64,000 nucleotides of DNA from Spirochaetia bacterium (GTDB lineage: Bacteria > Spirochaetota > Spirochaetia > Treponematales > Treponemataceae). The stretch's first letter is position 1, and every line of letters begins with the position of its first letter. The notes beneath the pieces were generated by a model. The model was not told where the DNA came from. It made no database searches and saw only the letters and a program-made list of their open reading frames with translations. This document shows positions 1 through 9,845 of the stretch, piece after piece. The position numbers and the translations under genes were made by a program. The stretch lies in NCBI GenBank assembly GCA_022768865.1, contig JALELH010000012.1, positions 1-64,000 on the forward strand, in the 5' to 3' direction.

Positions 1-1086
1 CTTGCGCAGGGAATTAAGTTCATCAATGATTTCTGTTTCAAAGTTGCCGGACTGAATTTCCTGTGCAGCAAAAGAAAGTTTTTTAATAGGATTGGAAATA
101 CCGAACTTAGAATAAACCAAGGCAATAATCAAAGTTAAAAAGAAAACGCAGCCCATGATAAAGACGTTGTTTATGAAAGTTTTCTTGACTGCATCAAGAA
201 CAACATCCTTGGAAACTTCCGTAATGACTAAAACATCCCCAAGGCCTATCTTTTCGTAGGCACCAAACCAGCTTGTCTTTTTGCCCTTGTCGTCTGTTTT
301 TACAAAGGGAATCTGACGGCTGTCGTCATTGTTCTGGTTGTGTTCACGGATGGAAACTATAAGGGGGTGGTTCCTTAAACTTTCGCCGGCTAAAATCCTT
401 TCTGTGTCCGGGTGGCACAAAAGTTCGTCTGCGTGGTTTACAAGGTAAGTTGTGTTTATGTTGCCCGTGCCTATGATGTCTGAAATTGATTCAATGGAAA
501 ATACTATTAAGCAAGTCTGGTCGCGGCCGTTTTCCTTCCACGGGAAAAGAAGTGCCATAGACGGAACAGTCATAAATGGTGAAACATTCATTACAATGGT
601 TTCTCCGTCGCAGGATCTGGCAATCTGTTCTGCAGAAGATGCAACTACCTTGTTTATTAAAGAAGTGTCAATTTCGTTGGAAATAAAAAAGTGGTTGTTT
701 GTAATGCGCACGTCGCTTGGCAGCGGGCTTTTAACGCTGTCCTTTGAAATTACGTAGATAAAGGCAATGTCGTCGTTGCGTTCAAAAAAGAATGTTTCTG
801 CCTGACGTGCCAGGGCCTGGGTTCTGGAACTGATTACGCCCGTAAGGTCCAGCAGCTGAAAAACGTTTGCACGGATTGTAGAAAGCTTGTCGTTGACGGT
901 GGAAGACGCCTTCATATTAATAGAAAGATTATTGTTTTCTGCCGTAATCTGAACGTCGGATCCCATTAAATATGTAGAAATGCCGGTGACCGCTGCAAGA
1001 GAAAGCAGAACAATCAGGCCAAAAATTGCTGCCAGCTGAAACCCGATAGGTCTTTTTACTTTTATAGAATTAAAACTTTTTTTCAT
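1..1086 (-). CDS. Membrane sensor protein with extracytoplasmic sensing region and HAMP-like segment (possibly a class III cyclase or similar), truncated by window edge
   Basis: Open frame on minus strand from ATG at 1086 (MKKSFNSIKVKRPIGFQLAAIFGLIVLLSLAAVTG...) to window start; N-terminal TM, periplasmic region, second TM followed by HAMP-like sequence (FGISNPIKKLSFAAQEIQSGNFE). Confidence 0.6.
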   Translation of the reverse strand, partial: MKKSFNSIKVKRPIGFQLAAIFGLIVLLSLAAVTGISTYLMGSDVQITAENNNLSINMKASSTVNDKLSTIRANVFQLLDLTGVISSRTQALARQAETFFFERNDDIAFIYVISKDSVKSPLPSDVRITNNHFFISNEIDTSLINKVVASSAEQIARSCDGETIVMNVSPFMTVPSMALLFPWKENGRDQTCLIVFSIESISDIIGTGNINTTYLVNHADELLCHPDTERILAGESLRNHPLIVSIREHNQNNDDSRQIPFVKTDDKGKKTSWFGAYEKIGLGDVLVITEVSKDVVLDAVKKTFINNVFIMGCVFFLTLIIALVYSKFGISNPIKKLSFAAQEIQSGNFETEIIDELNSLRK

Positions 1087-1180
1087 AACCCTATCCTATA
1101 CTTTTTTATCAATCCTTTTAATTTTACATTTAAAAATAGGGATTGTGCAACATCAAAAGGATTGACATCCCTGTCAATCC

Positions 1181-1217
1181 TTGCTACCGAGTTTTGCAGG
1201 CAAAACTCGGTAGCAAG
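1181..1217. repeat. Perfect inverted repeat TTGCTACCGAGTTTTGC-N-GCAAAACTCGGTAGCAA
   Basis: About 17 bp arms with a 2-3 nt centre; related GTTTTGC..GCAAAAC palindromes at about 1592 and 1684. Confidence 0.8.
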
Positions 1218-1230
1218 CGACAGCTTGCGA

Positions 1231-1265
1231 CTTTTACTTAACTTTACATGCGCCATCCATGGCTT
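1231..1265 (+). repeat. Interspersed leader repeat, copy A (ACTTAACTTTACATGCGCCATCCATGGCTTATA)
   Basis: Near-identical to 1613-1645 and 10889-10935; degenerate copy at 6540-6575; three of the four lie upstream of Rpn-like genes. Confidence 0.75.
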
Positions 1266-1399
1266 ATAGGATGTTTTTGAACTTTTTTGAACTTTCTTTC
1301 TGAAAAAGTGTCATTTTTTGTTTTTTTACACTTATAAGATATATATAAAGTTTTTGCTGCGGTGACAAAAGCCTGAATACTATTTTATAGGAGTAAATA

Positions 1400-2292
1400 A
1401 TGAAAGGTTTAAAACCAATTGAGGAACTTGAGCTCACAGATGATTACATGTTCATGGCTGTAATGAGAGATGAGAAAATCTGCAAGGAACTTTTAGAACG
1501 ATTGCTTAAAATCAAAATCGAGAAAGTTGAATACCCGGAATTACAAAGTTTCAAAAATTGACATCCTGTCAATTTTTGAACCCGAGTTTTGCAAGCAAAA
1601 CTCTCAGGTCTATTTTGCTTAAGTTTACATGCGCCGTCCATGGCTTTATGTTACTGTAAGACTTTTTACTACTGGAGTGTTCTAGTTTTGCGTATGCAAA
1701 ACTAGCGGCAAAAGTTATTTGAACCGAATACAACTAAACAGCAATGCTTTTGCCGATGATTGACGCAGATAATCTGATGCGCGGACAGGATTATATTGAA
1801 CTTAAAGAAAGCTTTGTAATCTTTATTACGACATTTGATCCTTTTGGTTATGAAATGCCAGTTTACACCTTTAAAAACATCTGCAAGGAAAATACAGAAA
1901 TTATATTGCAAGATGAAACTTCTAAGATATTCTTTAATGCAACAGCCTACAAAAAGGAAAGCGATGTTGCCATAAGAAAATTTATGAGTTATCTTTTAAA
2001 TAAGGAACCTACGGATGATTTTACAAGAAAGCTTGATAGACTTGTAAATACCATAAAATGCAATAGACAGTTTATAAAGGGGTATGACAATATGGGCGCA
2101 GTCTGGTATATGGATGCAAAAAGAGAAGGCATTTCTATTGGTTTGCAGCAGGGAATACAGCAGGCTAATATTTCTTCTGCAAAAAAACTGCTTAAGATGG
2201 GATTGTCATTAGAGCAGATTGCGGCAGCAGTAAACCTTCCTCTTGATGAAGTCCAGAAGCTTTCAAAAACCTCAGATGATGTAACAAACTGA
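1400..2292 (+). pseudogene. Rpn-like PD-(D/E)XK nuclease family gene, interrupted
   Basis: MKGLKPIEELELTDDYMFMAVMRDEKICKELLERLLKIKIEKVEYPELQ then SFKN-stop; homology resumes at 1753 (DADNLMRGQDYIELKESFVIFITTFDPFG...) as compared with the intact paralogue at 6831-7679. Confidence 0.8.
1549..1740. repeat. Palindrome-rich element replacing/interrupting the Rpn-like reading frame
   Basis: TTCAAAAATTGACATCCTGTCAATTTTTGAA palindrome, GAGTTTTGCAAGCAAAACTC, leader repeat copy and CTAGTTTTGCGTATGCAAAACTAG; resembles 10858-10940. Confidence 0.65.
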
Positions 2293-2337
2293 CAGCAGCT
2301 AATGCCGTTCCATGCGTTAAGCAAAAGAACGGCATTT

Positions 2338-2509
2338 TTTTACCTGCCTTCCACTACCGCTATTTCTTCTTTTGTAAGACAATAGAGGGCATACACCTGA
2401 GCGTCTAAAATGTCTATGCGCTGCTGGAGCATGGCTGTGTCTGCGTCTGATTTTGCAAGGGCAAGCTGTCTGTGGGCGTATAGAGCAGCTTGCAAAAGCA
2501 TGAGCAATC
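2338..2509 (-). pseudogene. C-terminal remnant of a type IIG/Eco57I-like restriction-modification enzyme
   Basis: Minus-strand frame reads LMLLQAALYAHRQLALAKSDADTAMLQQRIDILDAQVYALYCLTKEEIAVVEGR-stop; the 'D..VYALYGLTEEEIxIVEG' ending is typical of that family. Confidence 0.7.
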
Positions 2510-2512
2510 AAA

Positions 2513-2588
2513 AACTTGCCAGGGAAGTAAAGAACAGCTAAAGGTAAACAATAAATCCATTATTCCGGGTAGTATTTACCCGGGATAA
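2513..2588 (+). pseudogene. 3' end remnant of another Rpn-like gene plus its terminator hairpin
   Basis: CTTGCCAGGGAAGTAAAGAACAGCTAAAGGTAAACAATAAA...TTCCGGGTA..TTTACCCGGGATAAT aligns closely to 7642-7725 (end and terminator of the intact Rpn-like gene). Confidence 0.7.
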
Positions 2589-3964
2589 TATTTCATACAT
2601 AATTCATTTCCTAAAATCTTTTTTACATTCAATTCTGAATCTTTCATTTTGCCGGCAAAAACTTTTAATGAATTACAATCCTGCGGAATCTTTACGCCTA
2701 TTGTCCAGACGGAACCGCCGTAGCCTTTAATCTCTCTTGGTTTAGAAAGATTTTCTTTTAAGTCTTTGTCCAAAGGATAAATAAACGCTCCGTTTTCTGA
2801 CGGCAATATATGCATGTATGTTATAAGCTGATGCAAATCATCACGATTCATGGAACCTTCCAGATGTTTGTATTTTGCATCAAGGACAAAGTTGCCTTTC
2901 ATAAATTCAGGAGACGTCTGTTTACCTTTATAAAAATCAGGATAGCGTGGGTTTCCATTGTAAACACAAATTCCACCTGACTTTGCTTTATTTTTAGGGT
3001 GAATAAAGCCCAGTTCCTTACCTGTAAGAATTGTTGCAAGATATTCTTCCCATAGCCAGGCACCGTCAAATAAAATTCCATAGGCTTCATTTTTATTTTG
3101 CGAATAATTCATTTTTTCATGGCGCAATATCTGAAGGCATAATTTTTGCAATGGAATGTATTCTGTGTAAAACGGATGAACAAACTGCCGCGTGTTTTTG
3201 GCAACTATTTTTTGCAAATCATTTTTTGAATAATCTGGAGTTGCTTCCTGAATAATCCTTACACATTCAATTGTTTCATAATCGTTAGAAAGAATTGCTT
3301 CGCCAACAGGTTTTGTTTTTATATATTCTATTGTGTGGCGAACAAGTTCCGTTATTGAATTGTCAGATGTGTAACTGCGGTTTTTATATGCAACGTTTCC
3401 GTTAAATAAAATATTTTTCTGAATATGACGGTTTATATCGATTGTTCCTTTTATGTTGGCGTCATTACGGAAAAAAGTTTTATATTGTTTTACAAGTCCC
3501 TGAGCACAGGCTTTTTTTAACAGGGTCGGAAACATATAAATCAGCAGGTCAAATTCACCTTTATTTGTAGCAGAATATTTCATGTCTACAATATTCAGGG
3601 AAAGAACTTTCTGCAAAAGATAATGAAGAAAATAATCGTCCTTTGTTTCTGCATTTTTTGCAAAACGTGAAGTAATCGTTATTTTTGTAGTTCCGTAGCC
3701 GATAAAGCCCATAAGGTTTCCGGTTTTTAAGTTACATTCCTGCAATTTATTTCTTGTGCCGGACAAATGCAAAACTTCAAGTTCTTCTATCTTATCTTCA
3801 CTGATTTCAAGGGACTGAGGAAAAACAAGAACATCGGGATTCTTCTTTATCAGCTCTTCAACGGTTATGTTGGCTATTGCAGACAAATCATCATACTGAG
3901 TTTCTGTTTTAATTTTTTTTGTAACACCGCAATTATTATCTTTCAGATGAATTACTTCTGCCAT
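2576..3964 (-). CDS. mcrC: McrC-like 5-methylcytosine restriction system component
   Basis: 462 aa; McrC-type sequence (LMGFIGYGTTKITITSRF...DDYFLHYLLQKVL; PD-(D/E)XK-like ...NPRYPDF...FVLDAKYKHLEG); directly downstream of McrB. Confidence 0.85.
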   Translation of the reverse strand: MAEVIHLKDNNCGVTKKIKTETQYDDLSAIANITVEELIKKNPDVLVFPQSLEISEDKIEELEVLHLSGTRNKLQECNLKTGNLMGFIGYGTTKITITSRFAKNAETKDDYFLHYLLQKVLSLNIVDMKYSATNKGEFDLLIYMFPTLLKKACAQGLVKQYKTFFRNDANIKGTIDINRHIQKNILFNGNVAYKNRSYTSDNSITELVRHTIEYIKTKPVGEAILSNDYETIECVRIIQEATPDYSKNDLQKIVAKNTRQFVHPFYTEYIPLQKLCLQILRHEKMNYSQNKNEAYGILFDGAWLWEEYLATILTGKELGFIHPKNKAKSGGICVYNGNPRYPDFYKGKQTSPEFMKGNFVLDAKYKHLEGSMNRDDLHQLITYMHILPSENGAFIYPLDKDLKENLSKPREIKGYGGSVWTIGVKIPQDCNSLKVFAGKMKDSELNVKKILGNELCMKYYPG

Positions 3965-6481
3965 TTATGATTCCTGATTTTCTTCTTCAAGTTCGTCAGA
4001 AGAATCTTCAACTTTATTCATAAATGAGCTTTTTAAACTTTCAAGTGCATCTTCAATTTGAGGGCGTCCACGCAGGTATTCAAACAAAACGCACTTTAAA
4101 TGATTATCCCATAATTTTGCCAGTACTTCACTTTCACCATATTCTTCATACATGGCATATTTTAAAAGATAGCTGGCACCTATATGATAAGAAGAATTAA
4201 GTCCGTCTGTGCGGGAAATTTCTTCATTAAGGTTACGGAGACGATTCTTTAGATCTTCTACTGTTCCTGAAGAAGGCTTGCTTCCATAACTTTTCCATGC
4301 GTCATCTTTATCAAGAATTGCCATGGAATCTTCTGCCGTTATTTCTTTCCATGTAAAGCGGCGGCGGAATGCAAAGTCTATGCTTTCAACGCTGCGGTCA
4401 ATATCGTTCATTGTGCCGATGATGTAAACGTTTTCCGGAACATAAAATCCGTCTTTAAAAGTATCGCCGTCTTTTATAAGATTCTGATACTGAGTCTGAA
4501 CGGCTTTATCTTTTCTTCCCCTATAACCTGAGTCAATGGCATAAAAAAGTTCACCGAATATTTTTGAAACTTCACCACGGTTAATTTCATCGATGATGAA
4601 GACAAAAGGTTTTTCTGAATTATTAGATTCTATTGCATCTTTACAGAATTCCTTAAATGCACCGTCTTTCCGCTCAAAGCCTAAAGATCCGTTTTTTTCT
4701 ACAGGACGCAAGCCTTCAACAAAATCAGTGTAATCATAAGAAGGATGAAACTGAACCAGTTTGTGTTCTGCACCCATCTTTTCTGCAATTTCTTCTGCAA
4801 GAAATGTTTTGCCTGTTCCAGGAGCACCTGTAAAAATCAGGTTTTTTGCAGACTTTAACTGTTCAATTAATTCTTCCATTTTCTTTTCCTCTATTTCATT
4901 GATTACATTCTGATGGTCATCTGTCAGCAGTTTTTTAAAATCATCAAGAAACTGCTTTAATTCCTGGTTTGGCGGCAAATCATCAAAGAGACCTAAAGCT
5001 GATAAACTTTTTGCAGAACCTATATTTTTTCTTGTCCTATTTTCATCATTATATACATGCAAACACAAACCTGAAATATGATTTTCCTTATTCCAATCGG
5101 CAATAATATTAATTCCTGTGCCTTTCCAATTTAAGTAACACAGGTTGGATTTATAATCATTTCCATGATTAGGAGTAACAGCTATGAATATTTTAGAAAT
5201 ATCGTACTGTTCCCATTTTTCAATTTGCTTTCTAATACTATCTCCTTTCCATCCTCTTCCTGTTTTTTTAAATGTGCCTTCATCAACATATTCTTTTATG
5301 TATTTATTGTAGCCGATAAAGTCAGTATCCTGATTCTGAACATATTCCAGATGTGAAACAAAGTATTCCAATATGCATTTAAAGTTTTTGTATTCATTAT
5401 CCATATCATTTGACTCAAATTCATCAACAGAATCCCGGTAATACCTGCTTATCTGGAAACCAAAATCAATTGCCAGTGTTCTGAATTCCGGATCCGGGTA
5501 ACAGGATTCTGTAAGGAATTCCCTGAAGATTCTTGTTATTTCTTCATCCTCTTTTAATGCTTCTGCTAACTTATTATATAATTCAAATCCAGCTAAAAGA
5601 TTTGAGATTCCATTTCCTTTCTTTATGACAGGCTTATCTGTTAAAAGACGTTCAACTTTTGAAAGCTCACTGAATTTATATATATAGTATTTGTCAGGAT
5701 AACGAAGCCAAAGATAAGTACTTATTGAATTTTCATTCTGAAAACTTGAGATCCATTTTTCAGACGGATTACTCTTATTATGATTGTCAATTATCAGCAT
5801 AGACTGGTCTTTAAAATTTTCTATGCGTTCTTCCAGAGGAATTGATTCATCATATAATTTTGCAAACATCTCTTTTGTTCTGTTTGAATCTTCTTTTGTA
5901 AAATCAAATATCTGCGCTAAAGGATATGAACCTACAGAACCTAATAAGTTACCAGCTTTCTTTGTTGCTTTCTTGAACATGATTTCAAATTCTTCATTTT
6001 CATTCCAGTTATCCTGAAAGCATTTTACGGCTTCCCATTTGAATTTTTCATCAGACCAATTCTGGACAAAACTCTTCCTGTAAAATGCAATCAGTCCTTC
6101 GATCTTTTCATTAAATGAAGAATCTTCCTCTTTTTTTGCATGTGTGGCTGCATTTGTAACAAAAATATCACTGGCAAGGCTATCAGTCATTTCTACAGTC
6201 TTACCGCTTTCTGTTAATGCCCAGATGCCAGGTTTTGACTTATCCAAATAGCCACCATACACCAGGTAATTTCTTGCAAACTCTACCTGATTTGAAAATT
6301 TATTAGTATTTGACTTTCCATATAATTCATTTACAACATCATCTGAAAGATTCAAGTCTTCAATAATTTTATTTCTTGTCTGTTCCGGAGTTGCTGAACC
6401 ACCAAGTTCTTTTAAAGCTTCAATAAGAGGCTTAAACCATTTTAAAAACTCTGCATTTGATTTCTTCTTTTCTTCTGCCAT
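3965..6481 (-). CDS. mcrB: McrB-like AAA+ GTPase subunit with Mrr_N-like N-terminal winged-helix region
   Basis: Walker A GAPGTGKT, Walker B FVFIIDEINRGEVSKIFGELF, GTMNDIDRSVESIDFAFRRRF; N-terminus LIEALKELGGSATPEQTRNKI...ARNYLVYGGYLDKSKPGIWALTESG. Confidence 0.88.
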   Translation of the reverse strand: MAEEKKKSNAEFLKWFKPLIEALKELGGSATPEQTRNKIIEDLNLSDDVVNELYGKSNTNKFSNQVEFARNYLVYGGYLDKSKPGIWALTESGKTVEMTDSLASDIFVTNAATHAKKEEDSSFNEKIEGLIAFYRKSFVQNWSDEKFKWEAVKCFQDNWNENEEFEIMFKKATKKAGNLLGSVGSYPLAQIFDFTKEDSNRTKEMFAKLYDESIPLEERIENFKDQSMLIIDNHNKSNPSEKWISSFQNENSISTYLWLRYPDKYYIYKFSELSKVERLLTDKPVIKKGNGISNLLAGFELYNKLAEALKEDEEITRIFREFLTESCYPDPEFRTLAIDFGFQISRYYRDSVDEFESNDMDNEYKNFKCILEYFVSHLEYVQNQDTDFIGYNKYIKEYVDEGTFKKTGRGWKGDSIRKQIEKWEQYDISKIFIAVTPNHGNDYKSNLCYLNWKGTGINIIADWNKENHISGLCLHVYNDENRTRKNIGSAKSLSALGLFDDLPPNQELKQFLDDFKKLLTDDHQNVINEIEEKKMEELIEQLKSAKNLIFTGAPGTGKTFLAEEIAEKMGAEHKLVQFHPSYDYTDFVEGLRPVEKNGSLGFERKDGAFKEFCKDAIESNNSEKPFVFIIDEINRGEVSKIFGELFYAIDSGYRGRKDKAVQTQYQNLIKDGDTFKDGFYVPENVYIIGTMNDIDRSVESIDFAFRRRFTWKEITAEDSMAILDKDDAWKSYGSKPSSGTVEDLKNRLRNLNEEISRTDGLNSSYHIGASYLLKYAMYEEYGESEVLAKLWDNHLKCVLFEYLRGRPQIEDALESLKSSFMNKVEDSSDELEEENQES

Positions 6482-6830
6482 ACAGACATTCTATACGATA
6501 TTGCAGCTTTTACAACATCTTAGGAATTGTCTTGCGATTTTTGCTTGACATTAGACGCATCATACATGGCTTATAGAAAGATTTTTAACATTTTTAAACT
6601 TTTTTCTGAAAAAGTGTCATTTTTTGTTTTTTATTTAAAATAATATATATGTTGCTTGTATTGCTTCTTATGTCACCCTAAGGCGCTTAGGGTCTGCTTC
6701 ATTTTGTTTATGTGAATGCAGATTCTGAAACCTAACGGGCAAAGCGAGGCACCAAGCAGCTATGCTGCATAGGCTTCAGGATGACATAAAAAACAAGTAC
6801 CGAAATATTATTTTCAAAGAGGAATACATT

Positions 6831-7679
6831 ATGAGTGGAATTAAACCAGTAGAAGAACTTGAACTGACAGATGACTTTATATTCTGCAGGATCATGAAAA
6901 AGGAAGACATTTGCAAAGAGTTACTGGAACGTCTTTTAAAGATTAAGATTGAAAAGATTGAATATCCGAAACTGCAAAAGGAAATAAGCCCTTATTACAA
7001 AAGTAAGGGAGTTAGCCTGGACGTTTACGTAAAAGACAGCAACCGGATATTTGACATAGAAATGCAGAACGGCAGGCATGAAGATTTTGCCAAGCGAACG
7101 CGCTATTACCAGTCTATGATAGACATAGATAATCTGATGAAAGGCGACGGCTACAGGGAACTTAAAGAGAGTTTTATAATATTTATAACAACATTTGATC
7201 CTTTCGGCATGAACTTACCTGTCTACACTTTTAAGAACCAGTGTCAGGAAAATTCCAGCCTTCTGCTGCAGGATAAAGCTGTAAAATGCTTTTACAATGC
7301 AACCGCCTATGAAAAGGAACCTAATGTTGAAATTCGGAAATTTCTGGAGTATATTTTAAATCATAAGCCGACCGATGATTTTACGAAAGAACTGGACAGG
7401 CGTGTCAATGACCTTAAAGCAGACAATGACTATATGGAGGAATATATGATTGAAGCTATTTCTTTATACGATGCCAGAAACGACGGCTTTACCTTAGGAG
7501 AAAAACAGGGACTTGCTTTGGGCGAAAAACGTGGCATTTCTATCGGCATCCTTCAAAAATCAATAGACGCTGCCAAAAAGCTATTATCAACAGGTTTATC
7601 TAAAGAACAGATTGCCAGCTGCCTTGACCTATCCATAGAAAAAGTAGAAGAACTTGCTAAGGAAGAAAAGAACAGCTGA
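6831..7679 (+). CDS. Rpn-like PD-(D/E)XK nuclease family protein (often annotated as PD-(D/E)XK transposase)
   Basis: ATG at 6831 with upstream GAGG; KPVEELELTDDFIFCRIMKKEDICKELLERLL...DVYVKDSNRIFDIEMQNGR...RTRYYQSMIDIDNLMKG...FDPFG. Confidence 0.85.
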   Translation: MSGIKPVEELELTDDFIFCRIMKKEDICKELLERLLKIKIEKIEYPKLQKEISPYYKSKGVSLDVYVKDSNRIFDIEMQNGRHEDFAKRTRYYQSMIDIDNLMKGDGYRELKESFIIFITTFDPFGMNLPVYTFKNQCQENSSLLLQDKAVKCFYNATAYEKEPNVEIRKFLEYILNHKPTDDFTKELDRRVNDLKADNDYMEEYMIEAISLYDARNDGFTLGEKQGLALGEKRGISIGILQKSIDAAKKLLSTGLSKEQIASCLDLSIEKVEELAKEEKNS

Positions 7680-7697
7680 AGTTAAACAATAAAAGCA

Positions 7698-7725
7698 TTG
7701 TCCCGGGTGGTAATATCCGGGACAA
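7698..7725 (+). terminator. Rho-independent-like hairpin after Rpn-like gene
   Basis: TTGTCCCGG-N10-CCGGGACAA. Confidence 0.65.
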
Positions 7726-7758
7726 AATTACTGAAAGTAAATAAATTACTTCTTAAAT

Positions 7759-8963
7759 CTACTTTATCAGATTATTCTGTTTCAAGAAATCAATAAACGA
7801 ATCAATTATTTTATCATGTCTTGAATTAATATCAGCTTCTGTAAAGTCAGTCATATTTTCTGCCATCTGCTGAAGTTCAAGAATTTTTGTTCCGTCTTTG
7901 AATTGTCCTTTATCATTTGAAAAGCCATTGTAGTATTTTTTCTTATCTTCAAACCTAAAGTCCGAAGCACGGATATTTATTTTCTTTTCAAGAAGAGCCT
8001 TATTTCCCAATGACTCCAGCTGTTTAGTATTTGAAAGTGATTTTTCATTTTCCTGCCGTTTCCGTGCAAAAATATGTTCAATTTCAAGGTTCAGTTCCAA
8101 AGGCAATAATGGCTGATTTTTATCATTAAAAGCCCACCAAGTAAGCATTGACTTTGTAATTGGACGATTATTGCTAAAATAATAGTTATTGAACATTGAT
8201 TTTACAGTTGCCGCTTCAAACTTATCTTCTGCAAACTCTATATTCTTATTTTCAACAATATTAATCATTTCTGCATAGACAGGTCTTCTCGGTGCATTTA
8301 CACCAGGATTTGTTACTGCATAAGCCCAAATGAAAGCCGTAATTTTTGTCAGGAATTCACAGAATTTTTCGTTATCAAGATTACCATCCGCATCTTTATT
8401 TTTCATAAAGTAAACCGATGTAAAATAGTTCCACATACCGTTTGGTGCATAATTTAACACATAAAGACGGCGAAGAACTTCATTACTGAATCTTTCCTTA
8501 TCCTGATTTGAAACATCATTCCAGAATCCTGCAAGTTCTTCCAGATTATTTAATGTCTCATCTTTTTTCAGCAAGGCATAATTATTTTTTTCATAGAATT
8601 TACGAAGGGCTTCTGTTGTAGATGATTTATTTGATTGACATGCTCTTTCATAATACATATAGCGGGTAAAAAGTTCATCCATTGGAGTGCTGTTGTCAAA
8701 CGCTGCTGACCGTCAATAACTTCCATTTGGTTATTTTCATTTTTAAAAGTTACAATTGGCCCTAAAAAATATTCATCATTATTATAATCAAATTTATCTT
8801 TATCATTGTCAGGGAATGCAAAGTTTATAATATCTTCCCATAATGTCTGACATTCTTCTGTTTCCCATGCGTAAGGACGCTGATAATCCGGAATTAAAAA
8901 ATCTGCTTTTTTATCTGCAAATAAGCCGAATATTGATTTTTGATCGATGTTTAATTTTGACAT
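7759..8963 (-). pseudogene. GmrSD/DUF262-DUF1524 family protein, frameshifted or split
   Basis: ORF 8568..8963 has DUF262 motifs (IPDYQRPYAWE, VIDGQQRLTT) then loses homology; ORF 7759..8682 continues in another frame and has DUF1524-like LELNLEIEHIFARKRQ...LGNKALL. Confidence 0.75.
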
Positions 8964-9147
8964 TTTGATTTTCTCCTACTTAACTATATTTACATATACA
9001 TTTTTACCCGCCGGCAGAATCTGCCGTTAAAGTATACCATAATATAGTAGCAAAACACAAAATCGGCAAACAATTTTCATTATTTTTTTGCTTTTCTTTC
9101 TATTTATATTGCAGGCAGCCGAAATGCCAGAAAGTAACTTCCATGAA

Positions 9148-9350
9148 TATTAGTACGTGGCTACGAGAGGTATTAGTACGTAGCTACGAGGGGTATTAGT
9201 TCGTAGCTACGAGGGCTATTAGTTCGTAGCTACGAGGGGTATTAGTACGTGGCTACGAGGGGTGTTAGTACGTGGCTACGAGGGCTATTAGTTCGCAGCT
9301 ACGAGGGGTGTTAGTTCGTAGCTACGAGGGGTGTTAGTACGTGGCTGCCG
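9148..9350. repeat. Tandem array 1: about 9 units of 23 bp (TATTAGTTCGTAGCTACGAGGGG)
   Basis: Direct reading; unit starts at 9148, 9171, 9194, 9217, 9240, 9263, 9286, 9309, 9332 (last partial); core TCGTAGCTACGA is a perfect palindrome in several units. Confidence 0.95.
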
Positions 9351-9620
9351 CAAAAACCCACCCCGGACAAAAAAAGTTTAAAAAAAATTAAAAAATTTGC
9401 CCAGAAAATTTGACAACTCCGATTTTTATTACTAACTTATTAGTATGACATTTGAGAGTTTTACCACGAATGTAAAAATGTTTTTAAGTATCTTTCAACC
9501 TTTTGCTTAAGGACGCTTTTTCTTTGTTAAAAATCTCTTATATGTTTAGCAATACACAATAGTAAATACTGGAGGAACATGATTCTAAACTGAGACCGTG
9601 CTGTTGAGCATGCTGGAACA

Positions 9621-9845
9621 ATGGCACATAAAAAAAACGCCATTCCGTTAACGCTAATAACGAAATGGCGCATAAAGAATATACAGGGTATATTCTCTGG
9701 CCTCCTCAGGCTAAATGAAAAATATACCTTGCAGGCAGCCAGCTGTCAAGAACAAAAACATCCTCTTATGCGTAGTGCTGCGTGGTCCGCGCCGCATGCG
9801 CTGTCTTTACAGACGAAAAACAATTTATGGACAAGGTATATTTTT
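9621..9845 (+). promoter_or_regulatory. Structured 5' leader with successive hairpins and SD-sequestering long-range stem
   Basis: CGCCATTCCGTTA/TAACGAAATGGCG; AGAATATA-CAGGG-TATATTCT; AAAAATATACCTTG (9718-9731) pairs perfectly with CAAGGTATATTTTT (9832-9845) immediately before ATG 9846. Confidence 0.6.

Noticed and set aside
9148-9350. CRISPR array
   Set aside because: Units are contiguous 23-mers with no unique spacers and no cas genes nearby
9621-9845. N-terminal extension of the HU-like protein from ATG 9621
   Set aside because: Region is dominated by perfect hairpins and its translation is not protein-like; ATG 9846 gives the expected start
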